Below, piece after piece: positions 29,311 to 38,276 of a stretch of DNA of 59,314 bases (positions within the stretch are counted from its first letter, which is position 1; each line of letters opens with the position of its first letter). Below the pieces are notes generated by a model. That model saw only the letters and a program-made list of their open reading frames with translations, ran no database searches and was not told the origin of the DNA. A program made the translations under genes and the position numbers. This DNA is from Candidatus Cloacimonadota bacterium (GTDB lineage Bacteria; Cloacimonadota; Cloacimonadia; Cloacimonadales; TCS61), in contig JABGOP010000007.1 of the NCBI GenBank assembly GCA_018645365.1, positions 1 to 59,314 on the forward strand, in the 5' to 3' direction.

Positions 29311-32265
29311 ATGAAAATATTAAAAGTTTTATTAGTATTCACACTGATGTTTATTCTCGTCGGTTCGGTAATTGCCAAATCGGTAAGTAATAATTATTCA
29401 GACAAAAAATTTGACCTAAAGAAATACCACAATGTGGGAAATATTTGGTTAAGAGTTAGTAATTACGGTTTTTTTGGATCTGGCGACGATATTCAACCAC
29501 CATGGCCATCTTTGGAATATCCAGGTGGTAGCGGAATTGATTATCTCTATCAAGGTGCACTTTGGTTTGGTGCCAAAAAAATTCGTAGAAATTCTTTTGA
29601 CGAAATTCTTTATTGGAACGGTGATGATGCAATCACTGAAAATCACGAAGATTGGACACACGAATTACAAATGGTGGTAGATACACTTACTACTGTTGGA
29701 TTTGATGGCGATGCAGATTTATATGAATTCTTACCAGCTTATAACCCAATGGAAAACGGAAGTGCCAATTACGGCATTTACAATGCCACAGACACCATTA
29801 TGACTGCGTCTATCAGAAAACATCGTCGTGCAGTTGATGATGATGGTGATGGAAAAGTTGATGAGGATCCTACTGGTTATGCTTTCCCATTTAGAAAAAG
29901 CTTTGATGATGATGGCAACCCAGAACTTCCATTAGCATTCTCTAATTATGGAGAAATGTGGCTACACGATGTGGAAAATTTTTCGGCAATTGAAGAATAT
30001 GAATCCATCTGGTTCCCACTTGGTTTCGTAGATTTAGCAGATGACTCAAATGAAAACTATAGTTTTGCAGAAGCTTGCGATGATGATATTGACGGACTTT
30101 TCGATGAAGATGGCTACCCCGTTTCAGAACAGGATTACATTTCATATTACTACGATTACAGTCCTTTCGGTACCGCTGGTGACAGGGATTACGGTGGATC
30201 AGCTTCGAGTAACCATCACGGTAAAAGCGAGCAACTTAATATTCGTGTTCGTCAAATGAGTTATCAGTGGAGCTACGAATACATTAAAAATTTAGTTTAT
30301 ATAGAATTTGACATTACCAATATGAGTCCAACCCAAGATATGCTTTACGATTGTGCAATGGGTATTTATATGGATTCTGATGTAGGACCACAAGCGTATG
30401 GTGGTGATGAAAGATCAATGGATGATATTAGTAGTTATGTTCCCGGTGACGGTTATGAATTTGCTTACACATTCGATGCAGATCAAGATGGCGGATTGAC
30501 TACTGGTTATGTTGGTTCACGCGTATGCACACCAGATCCAGAAGTTTTAGATTTTGCTTGTTGGTATTGGAATCGTGGTGATGGTCCAAACGATGGCAAT
30601 CCTTTAAATATGAACGCTTCACCTACCGCAAACGAAAAATACTGGCTTCTTACTGGTAGAAATCCAGATGACGATAAATATATTTCATTGCGAGATGAAC
30701 CAACTTCACAAATGGGTGATCCAGACGATACCCGTTACCTCTTCGCATTTTATGGAGGTATGAATGGAATGACTAATCCAGATTCCACATCTTGGAACCT
30801 TGCATACGGTAAAACTATGAAAATCGTTATTGCTGTATTTCCTGGTAATGATATTCCACAACTTAAAACACAAGCAGGTTGGGCAAAAGAGATTTACGGA
30901 AAAGCACAAAATTTGCAAACTGTGGTAATGCCAGATACATTTATGCACTATCAAGCACCTGAACCACCAGCAATTCCAAATCTATACTATGAACTCGTTA
31001 ACAACGGAAATCAAGTAAATATCTCTTGGGATAACCGATCCCAAATGGATAATCTCGATACAAAAACTATTCCTGCTGAAGATATTGGTTGGCAATACAT
31101 AAATTCAGAGTATGAAAGCTATGCACCTACCGCAAATTTAACTGGTATGCCAGAAGAATTTTGGCCAGAAAATTGCGAAATTAATGATAATGCACTTATC
31201 AACCCTTGGACAGGTGACCGATTGCGTCACGATTTCCAAGGTTACGCAGTTTGGGGTAGATCTGGTAGTGGTTCACAAGAAGATTGGATGCTTTACGAAA
31301 GATGGGATAAAGACGAAACTGTTCAAGATTTCGAAGACTACGACGCTTGCCCCGATAAATATTTTGGCGGAAGCGGTACAATGTGGTTAACTGATAATGG
31401 TTTACCAAACGAAGCTTATGCTGCTGAAACAGATGCTGCTTACTATCACTTTAACGACCTTTACGAACTTGTAAATTATGAAGAAGGTGACGTTGTTTTC
31501 GGTCTTCCACTTTATAATGCTGCTGTTGTGTATAGTGATTCACTGCAAGATTATGCAAATGCACTTTCCAAAAATGACCAAGCTTTGCTTTTCAAAAATC
31601 CAATGGTATCAGATAATCTTTACCTCACACTTTACGATGACAGATTGATTCCACTCGAAGACCATCTCGGTGAAAATCATGTTGTGGGCAATGCAGAAGT
31701 AGAGAAGTACCGTAAAGACCGACTTGCGAGAAGATATTACACTTACACCATAAATCATCCACCAAAAGGGATAGAATATTATCTTGCTGTAAGTTCTTGG
31801 GATAGAGGAATTCCAAGCGTAAATCTACAATCTCTCGAATCTGGTAGAGATGGAAATATGAAAGTATTCTTCCCAGGTCCTGCTGGAAGTTCCGAAATGG
31901 ATAAAATCCATGTCGTACCAAATCCATATATTGGACAAAGTGATTTTGATGGAAAACGCAGTAACGACGAAAAAGGCGATAAAAGTCGCCGAATTTGGTT
32001 CGTGAATGTCCCTGAAAAATGTAAAATTAAAATCTTCACATTAGCGGGCGATTTGGTTGATGAAATTAATCACAATGGTAGAGAAAGTGTAGATGTCATC
32101 ACAATCAGTAAAGCCACTGCTAGCGGTACAGCCGCAAGTGGACTGGCTTCGTGGGATTTACTCTCTCGTTACAATCAAATTATCGCACCGGGCGTTTACT
32201 TGTTTTCGGTAAGAGATTTAACCACCGATGAAGTAAAAGTCGGAAAATTTGTGATTATTAAGTAG
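29311..32265 (+). CDS. Large secreted surface protein with calcium-type loops and a divergent T9SS/FlgD-like C-terminus
   Basis: 984 aa. The signal peptide is MKILKVLLVFTLMFILVGSVIA. The N-terminal ~300 residues (HNVGNIWLRVSNYGFFGSG, YQGALWFGAKK) resemble uncharacterised large proteins of FCB bacteria, as far as I recall. Asp-rich loops DDDGDGKVDEDP (~178-189) and DDDIDGLFDEDGYP (~260-273) look like thrombospondin-3/EF-hand-like calcium sites. The C-terminal ~90 residues (VVPNPYIGQSDF ... KIKIFTLAGDLVDEI ... IAPGVYLFSVRDL ... VGKFVIIK) are a divergent T9SS sorting or FlgD-like Ig domain. Directly behind tonB and ahead of a PorV gene, it is a likely surface client or partner of the receptor system. 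No enzyme motif recognised. Confidence 0.78.
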   Translation: MKILKVLLVFTLMFILVGSVIAKSVSNNYSDKKFDLKKYHNVGNIWLRVSNYGFFGSGDDIQPPWPSLEYPGGSGIDYLYQGALWFGAKKIRRNSFDEILYWNGDDAITENHEDWTHELQMVVDTLTTVGFDGDADLYEFLPAYNPMENGSANYGIYNATDTIMTASIRKHRRAVDDDGDGKVDEDPTGYAFPFRKSFDDDGNPELPLAFSNYGEMWLHDVENFSAIEEYESIWFPLGFVDLADDSNENYSFAEACDDDIDGLFDEDGYPVSEQDYISYYYDYSPFGTAGDRDYGGSASSNHHGKSEQLNIRVRQMSYQWSYEYIKNLVYIEFDITNMSPTQDMLYDCAMGIYMDSDVGPQAYGGDERSMDDISSYVPGDGYEFAYTFDADQDGGLTTGYVGSRVCTPDPEVLDFACWYWNRGDGPNDGNPLNMNASPTANEKYWLLTGRNPDDDKYISLRDEPTSQMGDPDDTRYLFAFYGGMNGMTNPDSTSWNLAYGKTMKIVIAVFPGNDIPQLKTQAGWAKEIYGKAQNLQTVVMPDTFMHYQAPEPPAIPNLYYELVNNGNQVNISWDNRSQMDNLDTKTIPAEDIGWQYINSEYESYAPTANLTGMPEEFWPENCEINDNALINPWTGDRLRHDFQGYAVWGRSGSGSQEDWMLYERWDKDETVQDFEDYDACPDKYFGGSGTMWLTDNGLPNEAYAAETDAAYYHFNDLYELVNYEEGDVVFGLPLYNAAVVYSDSLQDYANALSKNDQALLFKNPMVSDNLYLTLYDDRLIPLEDHLGENHVVGNAEVEKYRKDRLARRYYTYTINHPPKGIEYYLAVSSWDRGIPSVNLQSLESGRDGNMKVFFPGPAGSSEMDKIHVVPNPYIGQSDFDGKRSNDEKGDKSRRIWFVNVPEKCKIKIFTLAGDLVDEINHNGRESVDVITISKATASGTAASGLASWDLLSRYNQIIAPGVYLFSVRDLTTDEVKVGKFVIIK

Positions 32266-32274
32266 GTGAAAATA

Positions 32275-32337
32275 ATGAAAAATAAAAATAACTTTGGAAC
32301 GCTTTTTGCGTTTATAGCTTACAGGAGAACGGTATGA
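32275..32337 (+). CDS. Possible 20-aa leader peptide coupled to the PorV gene
   Basis: A 20-codon frame, MKNKNNFGTLFAFIAYRRTV, with AGGTGA about 7 nt upstream. Its stop overlaps the start of the PorV gene as ATGA (32334-32337). The PorV gene has its own CAGGAGA site inside this frame, so translation of the small frame could uncover or mask it. Chance is possible: the peptide resembles nothing known. Confidence 0.3.
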   Translation: MKNKNNFGTLFAFIAYRRTV

Positions 32338-33362
32338 GAAAACATATTGCAATTATACTCATTGTGCTAATAATTCCCAGCATCATTTTTGCGGAAATTT
32401 TCCCAAAAGTTGGTACTGCGGGAATGCAATTTCTGAAATTAGGAATTGATGCACGTGCAAGCGGAATGGGAGAAGCTTATACGGCTGTAACTAATGATAT
32501 CTCATCTGTTTATTGGAATCCAGCTGGTTTGGCTTTACAAAATCAAGATCAAGTTTTCTTCTCACATTTAGATTATGTAGCAAACATCAAATATGAATAT
32601 TTTGCCGCTTCAAAAGTGACAGACATTGGCGTTTTCGCGTTTAGTGGTGCACTTTTATGGATGGACTGGATGGATGTTTACGAAGAAGATAATCTTCTCG
32701 AATCCACTGGTGAAGTTTTTACTTGTAGTGATATGGCGGTTGGTCTCACCTACTCAAATGCCTACACAGATAAGTTTTCATTTGGTGCCTCGGTAAAATA
32801 TCTGCAACAATACCTTGACGAATATGCGGTAACGGGTTTGGCTGTCGATGTTGGTTCACTTTACAACACTGGTTGGAAAAACACCACGATTGGAATGTCT
32901 TTGAAAAATTTTGGACCAAATTTGAAATATGAACTTGATAATGATGGTGACGGAAATTTGGATGAAGACCCATTTGATCTTTTAGACAACGATGGCGATG
33001 GTGAAATTGATGAAGACAGAGAAGAAGTTGGTTTCAAGATTCCACTTAATTTCTCTCTTGGTATTGCAAGTGAACTTTTCAGAGAAAATAATCAAGTGTT
33101 GTTGGCATCTTTGCAGTTAGACAACTGCGTTGATAGAAAAGAAACTTACAACGCTGGTTTGGAGTATTCTATGGGTATCTTCAAACTTCGTAGTGGATAC
33201 CAATTTGCATACGATGCAGTTAGTTTTTCAACTGGGTTTGGCGTTAAAGTTCCCACCAGTTTTGCGATTGTAGATTTTGATTATTCATACACACATATGG
33301 GCGATTTAACCGAAAGTTTCTTCGCGACCCCACACCGTGTTTCAATAAAAATGAAGTTTTAG
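32334..33362 (+). CDS. PorV-family T9SS outer-membrane protein with two Asp-rich loops
   Basis: 342 aa. The signal peptide is MRKHIAIILIVLIIPSIIFA. The family signature TAGMQFLKLGIDARASGMGEAY and SSVYWNPAGLAL (within residues 28-68) is clear, and the protein ends in alternating barrel strands and F. It would be the cargo shuttle or attachment factor of type IX secretion. Two calcium-type loops are inserted at 202-212 and 218-228 (DNDGDGNLDED and DNDGDGEIDED), between strands of the barrel; the PorV/PorQ copy at 17372 lacks them. It sits between two secreted proteins with C-terminal sorting domains, its likely clients. Confidence 0.88.
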   Translation: MRKHIAIILIVLIIPSIIFAEIFPKVGTAGMQFLKLGIDARASGMGEAYTAVTNDISSVYWNPAGLALQNQDQVFFSHLDYVANIKYEYFAASKVTDIGVFAFSGALLWMDWMDVYEEDNLLESTGEVFTCSDMAVGLTYSNAYTDKFSFGASVKYLQQYLDEYAVTGLAVDVGSLYNTGWKNTTIGMSLKNFGPNLKYELDNDGDGNLDEDPFDLLDNDGDGEIDEDREEVGFKIPLNFSLGIASELFRENNQVLLASLQLDNCVDRKETYNAGLEYSMGIFKLRSGYQFAYDAVSFSTGFGVKVPTSFAIVDFDYSYTHMGDLTESFFATPHRVSIKMKF

Positions 33363-33405
33363 ATTCATTGTGAAAAGACAGAAAAACTAAAATCAAGGAG
33401 GAAAA

Positions 33406-35514
33406 ATGAAAAAGTTTTTTGTTTTGTTAGTTTTGGTAATGTTTGCAGTTACTATGTTTGCTGATTTAATGCAGCCAACAGGTAAAATTGCAATCGAGAG
33501 GGAAAATGTGATGGAAACACGATTAGTGCGAGAAACATCTGCACAGCGCGGTGTTCCTGAACACGAATTTGTGACAGCACCACAAAGTTTGATTACAAAC
33601 TATTACGACTATATGCCGGGTAGTTATAATTCACTTCCAGTTGCTGTTCAACCAGATGCTTTCGGGGGTGTTTATATGGTATTTCACGCGCGTGAAACCA
33701 CTACTGTAAACCGTCGTGAGTATTATGCTTATGTTGATGCGTCTGGTAATGTTACAAATGTTGGTACTATTGGTACACAAGACATTTGGGAAGGTTACGG
33801 TGGTATCGATACAGACCCAAATAATGGTGACCCTATTGCCGCGTGGCATTGGACTCCAACTGGTGGAATGTTCGAAGTTTGTGCTTCTTACGACCTTTTC
33901 CACTTTGGTGCACCGGGACTTTGGGTAGAACCTTGGACTGTTATAGATAATACAAACGACTGGGCACCAGATGAATTTATCTGGCCTTATGTTCACATTG
34001 GTCGTTCACCTGTTGCTGGAAAACAAAGAGTTTACATTCAAGGAAATAATGCTACATCAGCTGCTGGTGGAGACCCTTCAGAAAATGTATTTATTGCTTA
34101 TGCAGATTTCAACGAAATGGACTTCAATATGCAATCTCACCTTGATTGGACTTTTATAACTTTACCAGTTTTTGATGCGTGGCACAATGAAACTCCAGTG
34201 TGGAACCGTCCTTCTCACGGTATGTGCACAGACGAGATGAGTGGTCGCGTTGCTTTCTTCGGTTATAACCAAGCAGCTGAAGCAGAAGGTAATGAATACG
34301 AAGAATTTTATGTGTATTACAATGATAACTACGGCGAAGGCGAATGGACTTATGTAGCTACAGAATGCAGATTCGATGTTGAAAACCCAAATGATATGTT
34401 CTGGAATGACCTTGATAACATTGCTCATTCTCTCTATTGGGGACCTGTTAATTCTGGCCATATGAGTGCGATTTTCTCTGATGGTACAAGCAAAATTAAT
34501 ATGAGTATCAATATGGGACTTCAAACTTATGAAGATTCAGCTGGCGACGGCTGGTACTATCCCTGGGAAATTTTCCCATACTCTGTTCAATTCGACTTTA
34601 ATACAGAAGAATTTGTTATTCAAGTACAAGATAGTTATGTAAATCCAAATGCTCTCCATCAAGATTATGTGCATGGTCCAAACGCTTTATTCGTACCATG
34701 GGATACAGATAACGACGGCGAGCCTGATGAAATTGACGAAGAAGGCAATGTGCTTATGTACAATGGCTGGCCAATCTATTTTTGGGATACAGATAACGCT
34801 TTCCACGACAACTATATGCACATGACTACAAACGAAGAAAACGGCTGGTTGGTTAATGTTTGGTCAGATGGTTTGAAAAATAGATTTTACAACGAAAGTG
34901 GCGACGAAGATTATGTAGAATGGGCAACAGTTGCCGAACTTTACATTACCGCTTCAAACGATAATGGTGTAAATTGGTCTGACCCTATCATTATGAACGC
35001 AAAAGTGGGTGATGACAACTATGTTCCAGAATTTGAAGGCATGATGCCATGTTACTTCTATCCTGGAAACAAAATTCAAGACCTTGGTGATGATTTTGGA
35101 TTACTTCACTTGATGTTCTACGATGATAATAGCTTTGGTTCAAATGTTCAAGGTTTTGGTGAAAATCTTGGTGGAACGATGATGTATGCTTCTGTTAAAA
35201 TTGATTTTTCTGTAACTGACCAAGGTCAACCAGGCAATTCAGACAATCCTGAAATCATTACAGAATCAGTTTTGAACAACTATCCAAATCCATTTATGGG
35301 AAGCACCACAATTAGCTTCTCTATTGGCGAAACTGTTACTAATGGCTCAATCGAAATCTTCAACATGAAAGGTCAGAAAGTAAAAGAATTCTCAATTAAT
35401 GGACAAGAATCAGTTGTTTGGGATGCAACTAGTCAAGCTTCTGGTGTTTACTTATACAAAATGAAAGCAAACGGCAGATACACTTCGACTAAAAAAATGA
35501 TCCTTCTCAAATAG
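33406..35514 (+). CDS. Secreted beta-propeller-like protein with T9SS sorting domain
   Basis: 702 aa behind AAGGAGG. The signal peptide is MKKFFVLLVLVMFAVTMFA. The body (~60-600) consists of repeated short beta segments ending in aromatic/Asp turns (AFGGVYMVFHARET, NVFIAYADFN, NNGVNWSDPIIMN), like sialidase/BNR-type propellers, but no catalytic set can be assigned. An Asp-rich loop DTDNDGEPDEIDEEGN (~431-446) matches those in the two preceding genes. The last ~85 residues (NNYPNPF, IEIFNMKGQKVKEF, ASGVYLYKMKANG, KKMILLK) are a type A T9SS sorting domain. It is the last gene before a strong terminator, closing the TonB-ExbBD-PorV block. Confidence 0.82.
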   Translation: MKKFFVLLVLVMFAVTMFADLMQPTGKIAIERENVMETRLVRETSAQRGVPEHEFVTAPQSLITNYYDYMPGSYNSLPVAVQPDAFGGVYMVFHARETTTVNRREYYAYVDASGNVTNVGTIGTQDIWEGYGGIDTDPNNGDPIAAWHWTPTGGMFEVCASYDLFHFGAPGLWVEPWTVIDNTNDWAPDEFIWPYVHIGRSPVAGKQRVYIQGNNATSAAGGDPSENVFIAYADFNEMDFNMQSHLDWTFITLPVFDAWHNETPVWNRPSHGMCTDEMSGRVAFFGYNQAAEAEGNEYEEFYVYYNDNYGEGEWTYVATECRFDVENPNDMFWNDLDNIAHSLYWGPVNSGHMSAIFSDGTSKINMSINMGLQTYEDSAGDGWYYPWEIFPYSVQFDFNTEEFVIQVQDSYVNPNALHQDYVHGPNALFVPWDTDNDGEPDEIDEEGNVLMYNGWPIYFWDTDNAFHDNYMHMTTNEENGWLVNVWSDGLKNRFYNESGDEDYVEWATVAELYITASNDNGVNWSDPIIMNAKVGDDNYVPEFEGMMPCYFYPGNKIQDLGDDFGLLHLMFYDDNSFGSNVQGFGENLGGTMMYASVKIDFSVTDQGQPGNSDNPEIITESVLNNYPNPFMGSTTISFSIGETVTNGSIEIFNMKGQKVKEFSINGQESVVWDATSQASGVYLYKMKANGRYTSTKKMILLK

Positions 35515-35543
35515 TTTTTCAATAAAACTATTCGAATACACAA

Positions 35544-35575
35544 AAACAGCTCCGAAATTCGGAGCTGTTTTTTTT
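35544..35575 (+). terminator. Rho-independent terminator closing the TonB/PorV block
   Basis: Long perfect stem AAACAGCTCCGA / TCGGAGCTGTTT with a 3-nt loop, followed by a T-run to 35575. It is 29 nt after the stop codon. Confidence 0.95.
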
Positions 35576-35593
35576 AAACTTATAAAATAATTC

Positions 35594-35624
35594 TTGACCT
35601 ACCGCTATCATTCAAAACTATCAC
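35594..35624 (+). promoter_or_regulatory. Putative promoter of the HEAT/dockerin-cyclase unit
   Basis: TTGACC (35594-35599) lies 55 nt before the next start and just after a strong terminator, so a new promoter is expected here. The best -10 is TATCAC (35619-35624) at 19-nt spacing, which is poor. Confidence 0.35.
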
Positions 35625-35648
35625 TTCATAAATTCTGAGAGGATTATT

Positions 35649-38276
35649 ATGATAAAAAAACTGATTCTTTTCTTTTTGCCATTTTTATTTTTTGTAAATC
35701 TGCAAAGCAATAACCAATCTTATTTAAATGACTTATCTGAGCTTGCCAAAACAGGAAACATTGAGATTATTTTGAGTAAACTCGAAGAGAGAGAGCTTGA
35801 TAATGAATCTAAATTCCAACTAATCTGGCTCGTTAATGCTCATTTTAAAAAAGCTGAAAACATCGAAAATATTTTTCAGCCAATTTTTGAAATTGCCCAA
35901 AATAATGCCGACTTCAAAATCAAACTTGTGGCAATTGCAACTTGTAACGAAATATTGTCACATCTCAAAAATAATGGACAAAACATTAATGATCTTTTAG
36001 CAGAATATCAAAATTTTTTAACGCAACTTGTCGCGAATCAATCGGAATTTGCAGATGTAAGAAGAGCTGGCATAAAAGGTATAGAATATTTGAGTTTAAC
36101 TGAAGCAAAATCAAAGTTATTAGAATTTATCGCTGAACCAAACATTTCGCAAAATCCACCTTTTGCAAAATCAGTTTGTTCTGCTCTCGCTCACTTCGAA
36201 ATGACAGAGGCAATTCCACAAATTAGCAAATTATTACAAACTGATGACGAAAATATTTTTGCAACTGCAATCATTGCGTTAACTACTTTGAATAGTAAGG
36301 TTGCACTAAAATTAATCTTACAAAATGAACATAAATTTGGTGGAAAATTTTGTAGCCCTGTACTCAATAATATGGAAAATTTTATTGCTGACATTTTGAT
36401 AAAACCAGAATCTGACTTAACTATTTTTGCAGTTCGTGCGGCGAAATACTTATATAAATCTGATTATAGAGAGCAGCTAATCTCCATTTTATATTCCACC
36501 GAGAATAAAAAAATAAAGAAAGAAATTTTACAACAATTACTGCAAATTTTAGACAAACAAAAAGCTGCTGAAATTTGCCAAAACATTGCAAATAATCCAT
36601 TTTTCACAGTTGAATTGAGCAAACTAAAATATTTGGCAAATTCAAACTCCGTAGAACATAAAAAAAGCAATTTGCAGACTGTTTCACAAAATAATGGGCG
36701 ACCAAATTTAACCACCCAAGAATACGCTGATCCAGGTTATGTGGAAAATTCTTTGTGGTGGATTGGGATGAGCTGGTTAGGGCATACAGCTTTTTTTTCT
36801 GGGATGGATGCCGATCATATTTTGCGAGTTGTGGAAGTTTGTAGCCTCAGTTACGCGGTTCACGATAATACTTGGGATGTAGTCAATGACAACCCCGATT
36901 ATGAATACTGGGGTGTTTTTACGCCAAACAATGTGGAGATGACCTTTCAAAAGAGGAAAGATGTGATGAATACCGCCGTTTGGTTGATTGGGGAAGATAT
37001 CGGCTACCCGGTTTTTCCTGATCCAGATTTGTTGCGACATACTGATAATCCTGGCGAACGTATTGAGCCAAATGAAATTACCGACTTGCGTTGCGATGGT
37101 TTAATAGAATATGCATTTGAATACAATGACATTATGATTTGGGGTGAAAATGGTACTTCAAATCCACAAAATTTTGATGTTTGTAATCCTGCTAATGTGG
37201 AAGCTCACAATGATTTTTACAGCGATGAAGATGGTAACCCCAATACTGAGCTCGCACCAATTGTCCAATGCGGAATTGTGGAAAGCTCCAGCACCTATCT
37301 CACAGATGATAGCATTCCCGATTTACCAGAATATAATGTTGTCGAATTTACCCAAAATGGCAGTGATATCACGCTGACAGTTTCCGCTACAGACCGCTCT
37401 GGCATTCACTATTTTGGTTATTTCATAAATAATGAATGGCATTATTCCACAACTCAACCACAACATCCAAATTCCGATACTTTTACTGATCAAATAACTT
37501 TTACAATGTATGAATCTGATTTTATTTACTTTTTTGCGATAGATAACGGTGGAAATTATCCAGAATATGCGGAAGAAATTTATCTCGATATCACTCCTTC
37601 TGAACCAACTTATTTTATCAATCAAAATTTTGATGAAGAGTGGCCTCCTCAAAACTGGAGTGGAGATTTTGGGAATGATGATTGGCATCGAAATGGAAGT
37701 TATGCCCACAGTGGAGCAGAATGTGCAAATTATGATAGTTGGGGTGATGGGCGAACCGGAAATTTATTTACACCAATTTTTGACCTTTCAAATTCGATTT
37801 CCAATAAACTAAACTTTTGGTATATGAGCAAACTTTACGATGGTTGGTTTGGTGATTATTGGAATCATTTAAAAATTTATAAATCTACAAACGGTAACGA
37901 CTGGCAGCAAATCGTTCATTTGCAAAATGTGGAAAATTGGAATCACTACACTTTTGATTTAGAAGAAGATATTATTCAAATTAAATTTGTTGGCATTGGT
38001 GGCTATGCCGATACCCATCTCGATGATGTTCAAATTTATGGAATTGAAACCAATAATTTACTTTACGGTGATGTTGATGGAAATGGTGAAGTCCAAGCAA
38101 TGGACGCATCCTTAACACTCCTAAATGCTGTCGGTATGAATACTTTTGATGATTGCCAAACAACCGCAGCCGATGTAAATGTTGATGGAAATGTCTCCGC
38201 ATTTGATGCCTCACTAATTTTGCAATTTGCCGTCGGCATAATAGACGAATTTCCGCTTGGCAGAAATTTCAAATAG
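35649..38276 (+). CDS. Exported HEAT / predicted permuted papain-like / dockerin multidomain protein
   Basis: 875 aa behind GAGAGGA. It has a signal peptide (residues 1-~19). Residues ~30-330 are helical HEAT-like repeats. Residues ~360-500 show the order expected of circularly permuted NlpC/P60 (YiiX/LRAT-like) cysteine hydrolases: GHTAFF with His379, VVEV with Glu396, a helix RKDVMNTAVWLIGEDIGYPV, then RCDGLIEYAFEY with Cys482. Residues ~560-650 are Ig-like, and ~655-800 a jelly-roll module (FDEEWPPQNWSGDF ... HLDDVQIYG). The C-terminus is a dockerin type I pair (GDVDGNGEVQAMDASLTLL and ADVNVDGNVSAFDASLILQ). There is no T9SS sorting domain. The hydrolase call is inference from motif order. 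It abuts the cyclase gene (TAGATG). Confidence 0.7.
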   Translation: MIKKLILFFLPFLFFVNLQSNNQSYLNDLSELAKTGNIEIILSKLEERELDNESKFQLIWLVNAHFKKAENIENIFQPIFEIAQNNADFKIKLVAIATCNEILSHLKNNGQNINDLLAEYQNFLTQLVANQSEFADVRRAGIKGIEYLSLTEAKSKLLEFIAEPNISQNPPFAKSVCSALAHFEMTEAIPQISKLLQTDDENIFATAIIALTTLNSKVALKLILQNEHKFGGKFCSPVLNNMENFIADILIKPESDLTIFAVRAAKYLYKSDYREQLISILYSTENKKIKKEILQQLLQILDKQKAAEICQNIANNPFFTVELSKLKYLANSNSVEHKKSNLQTVSQNNGRPNLTTQEYADPGYVENSLWWIGMSWLGHTAFFSGMDADHILRVVEVCSLSYAVHDNTWDVVNDNPDYEYWGVFTPNNVEMTFQKRKDVMNTAVWLIGEDIGYPVFPDPDLLRHTDNPGERIEPNEITDLRCDGLIEYAFEYNDIMIWGENGTSNPQNFDVCNPANVEAHNDFYSDEDGNPNTELAPIVQCGIVESSSTYLTDDSIPDLPEYNVVEFTQNGSDITLTVSATDRSGIHYFGYFINNEWHYSTTQPQHPNSDTFTDQITFTMYESDFIYFFAIDNGGNYPEYAEEIYLDITPSEPTYFINQNFDEEWPPQNWSGDFGNDDWHRNGSYAHSGAECANYDSWGDGRTGNLFTPIFDLSNSISNKLNFWYMSKLYDGWFGDYWNHLKIYKSTNGNDWQQIVHLQNVENWNHYTFDLEEDIIQIKFVGIGGYADTHLDDVQIYGIETNNLLYGDVDGNGEVQAMDASLTLLNAVGMNTFDDCQTTAADVNVDGNVSAFDASLILQFAVGIIDEFPLGRNFK

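Noticed and set aside
32298-32312. Small hairpin AACGC-TTTTT-GCGTT before the PorV gene
   Set aside because: The stem is only 5 bp, it lies within a short frame and no T-run follows.
23954-35514. Polysaccharide utilisation locus
   Set aside because: There is a TonB receptor, but no SusD-like lipoprotein, glycoside hydrolase, polysaccharide lyase or sensor/regulator.
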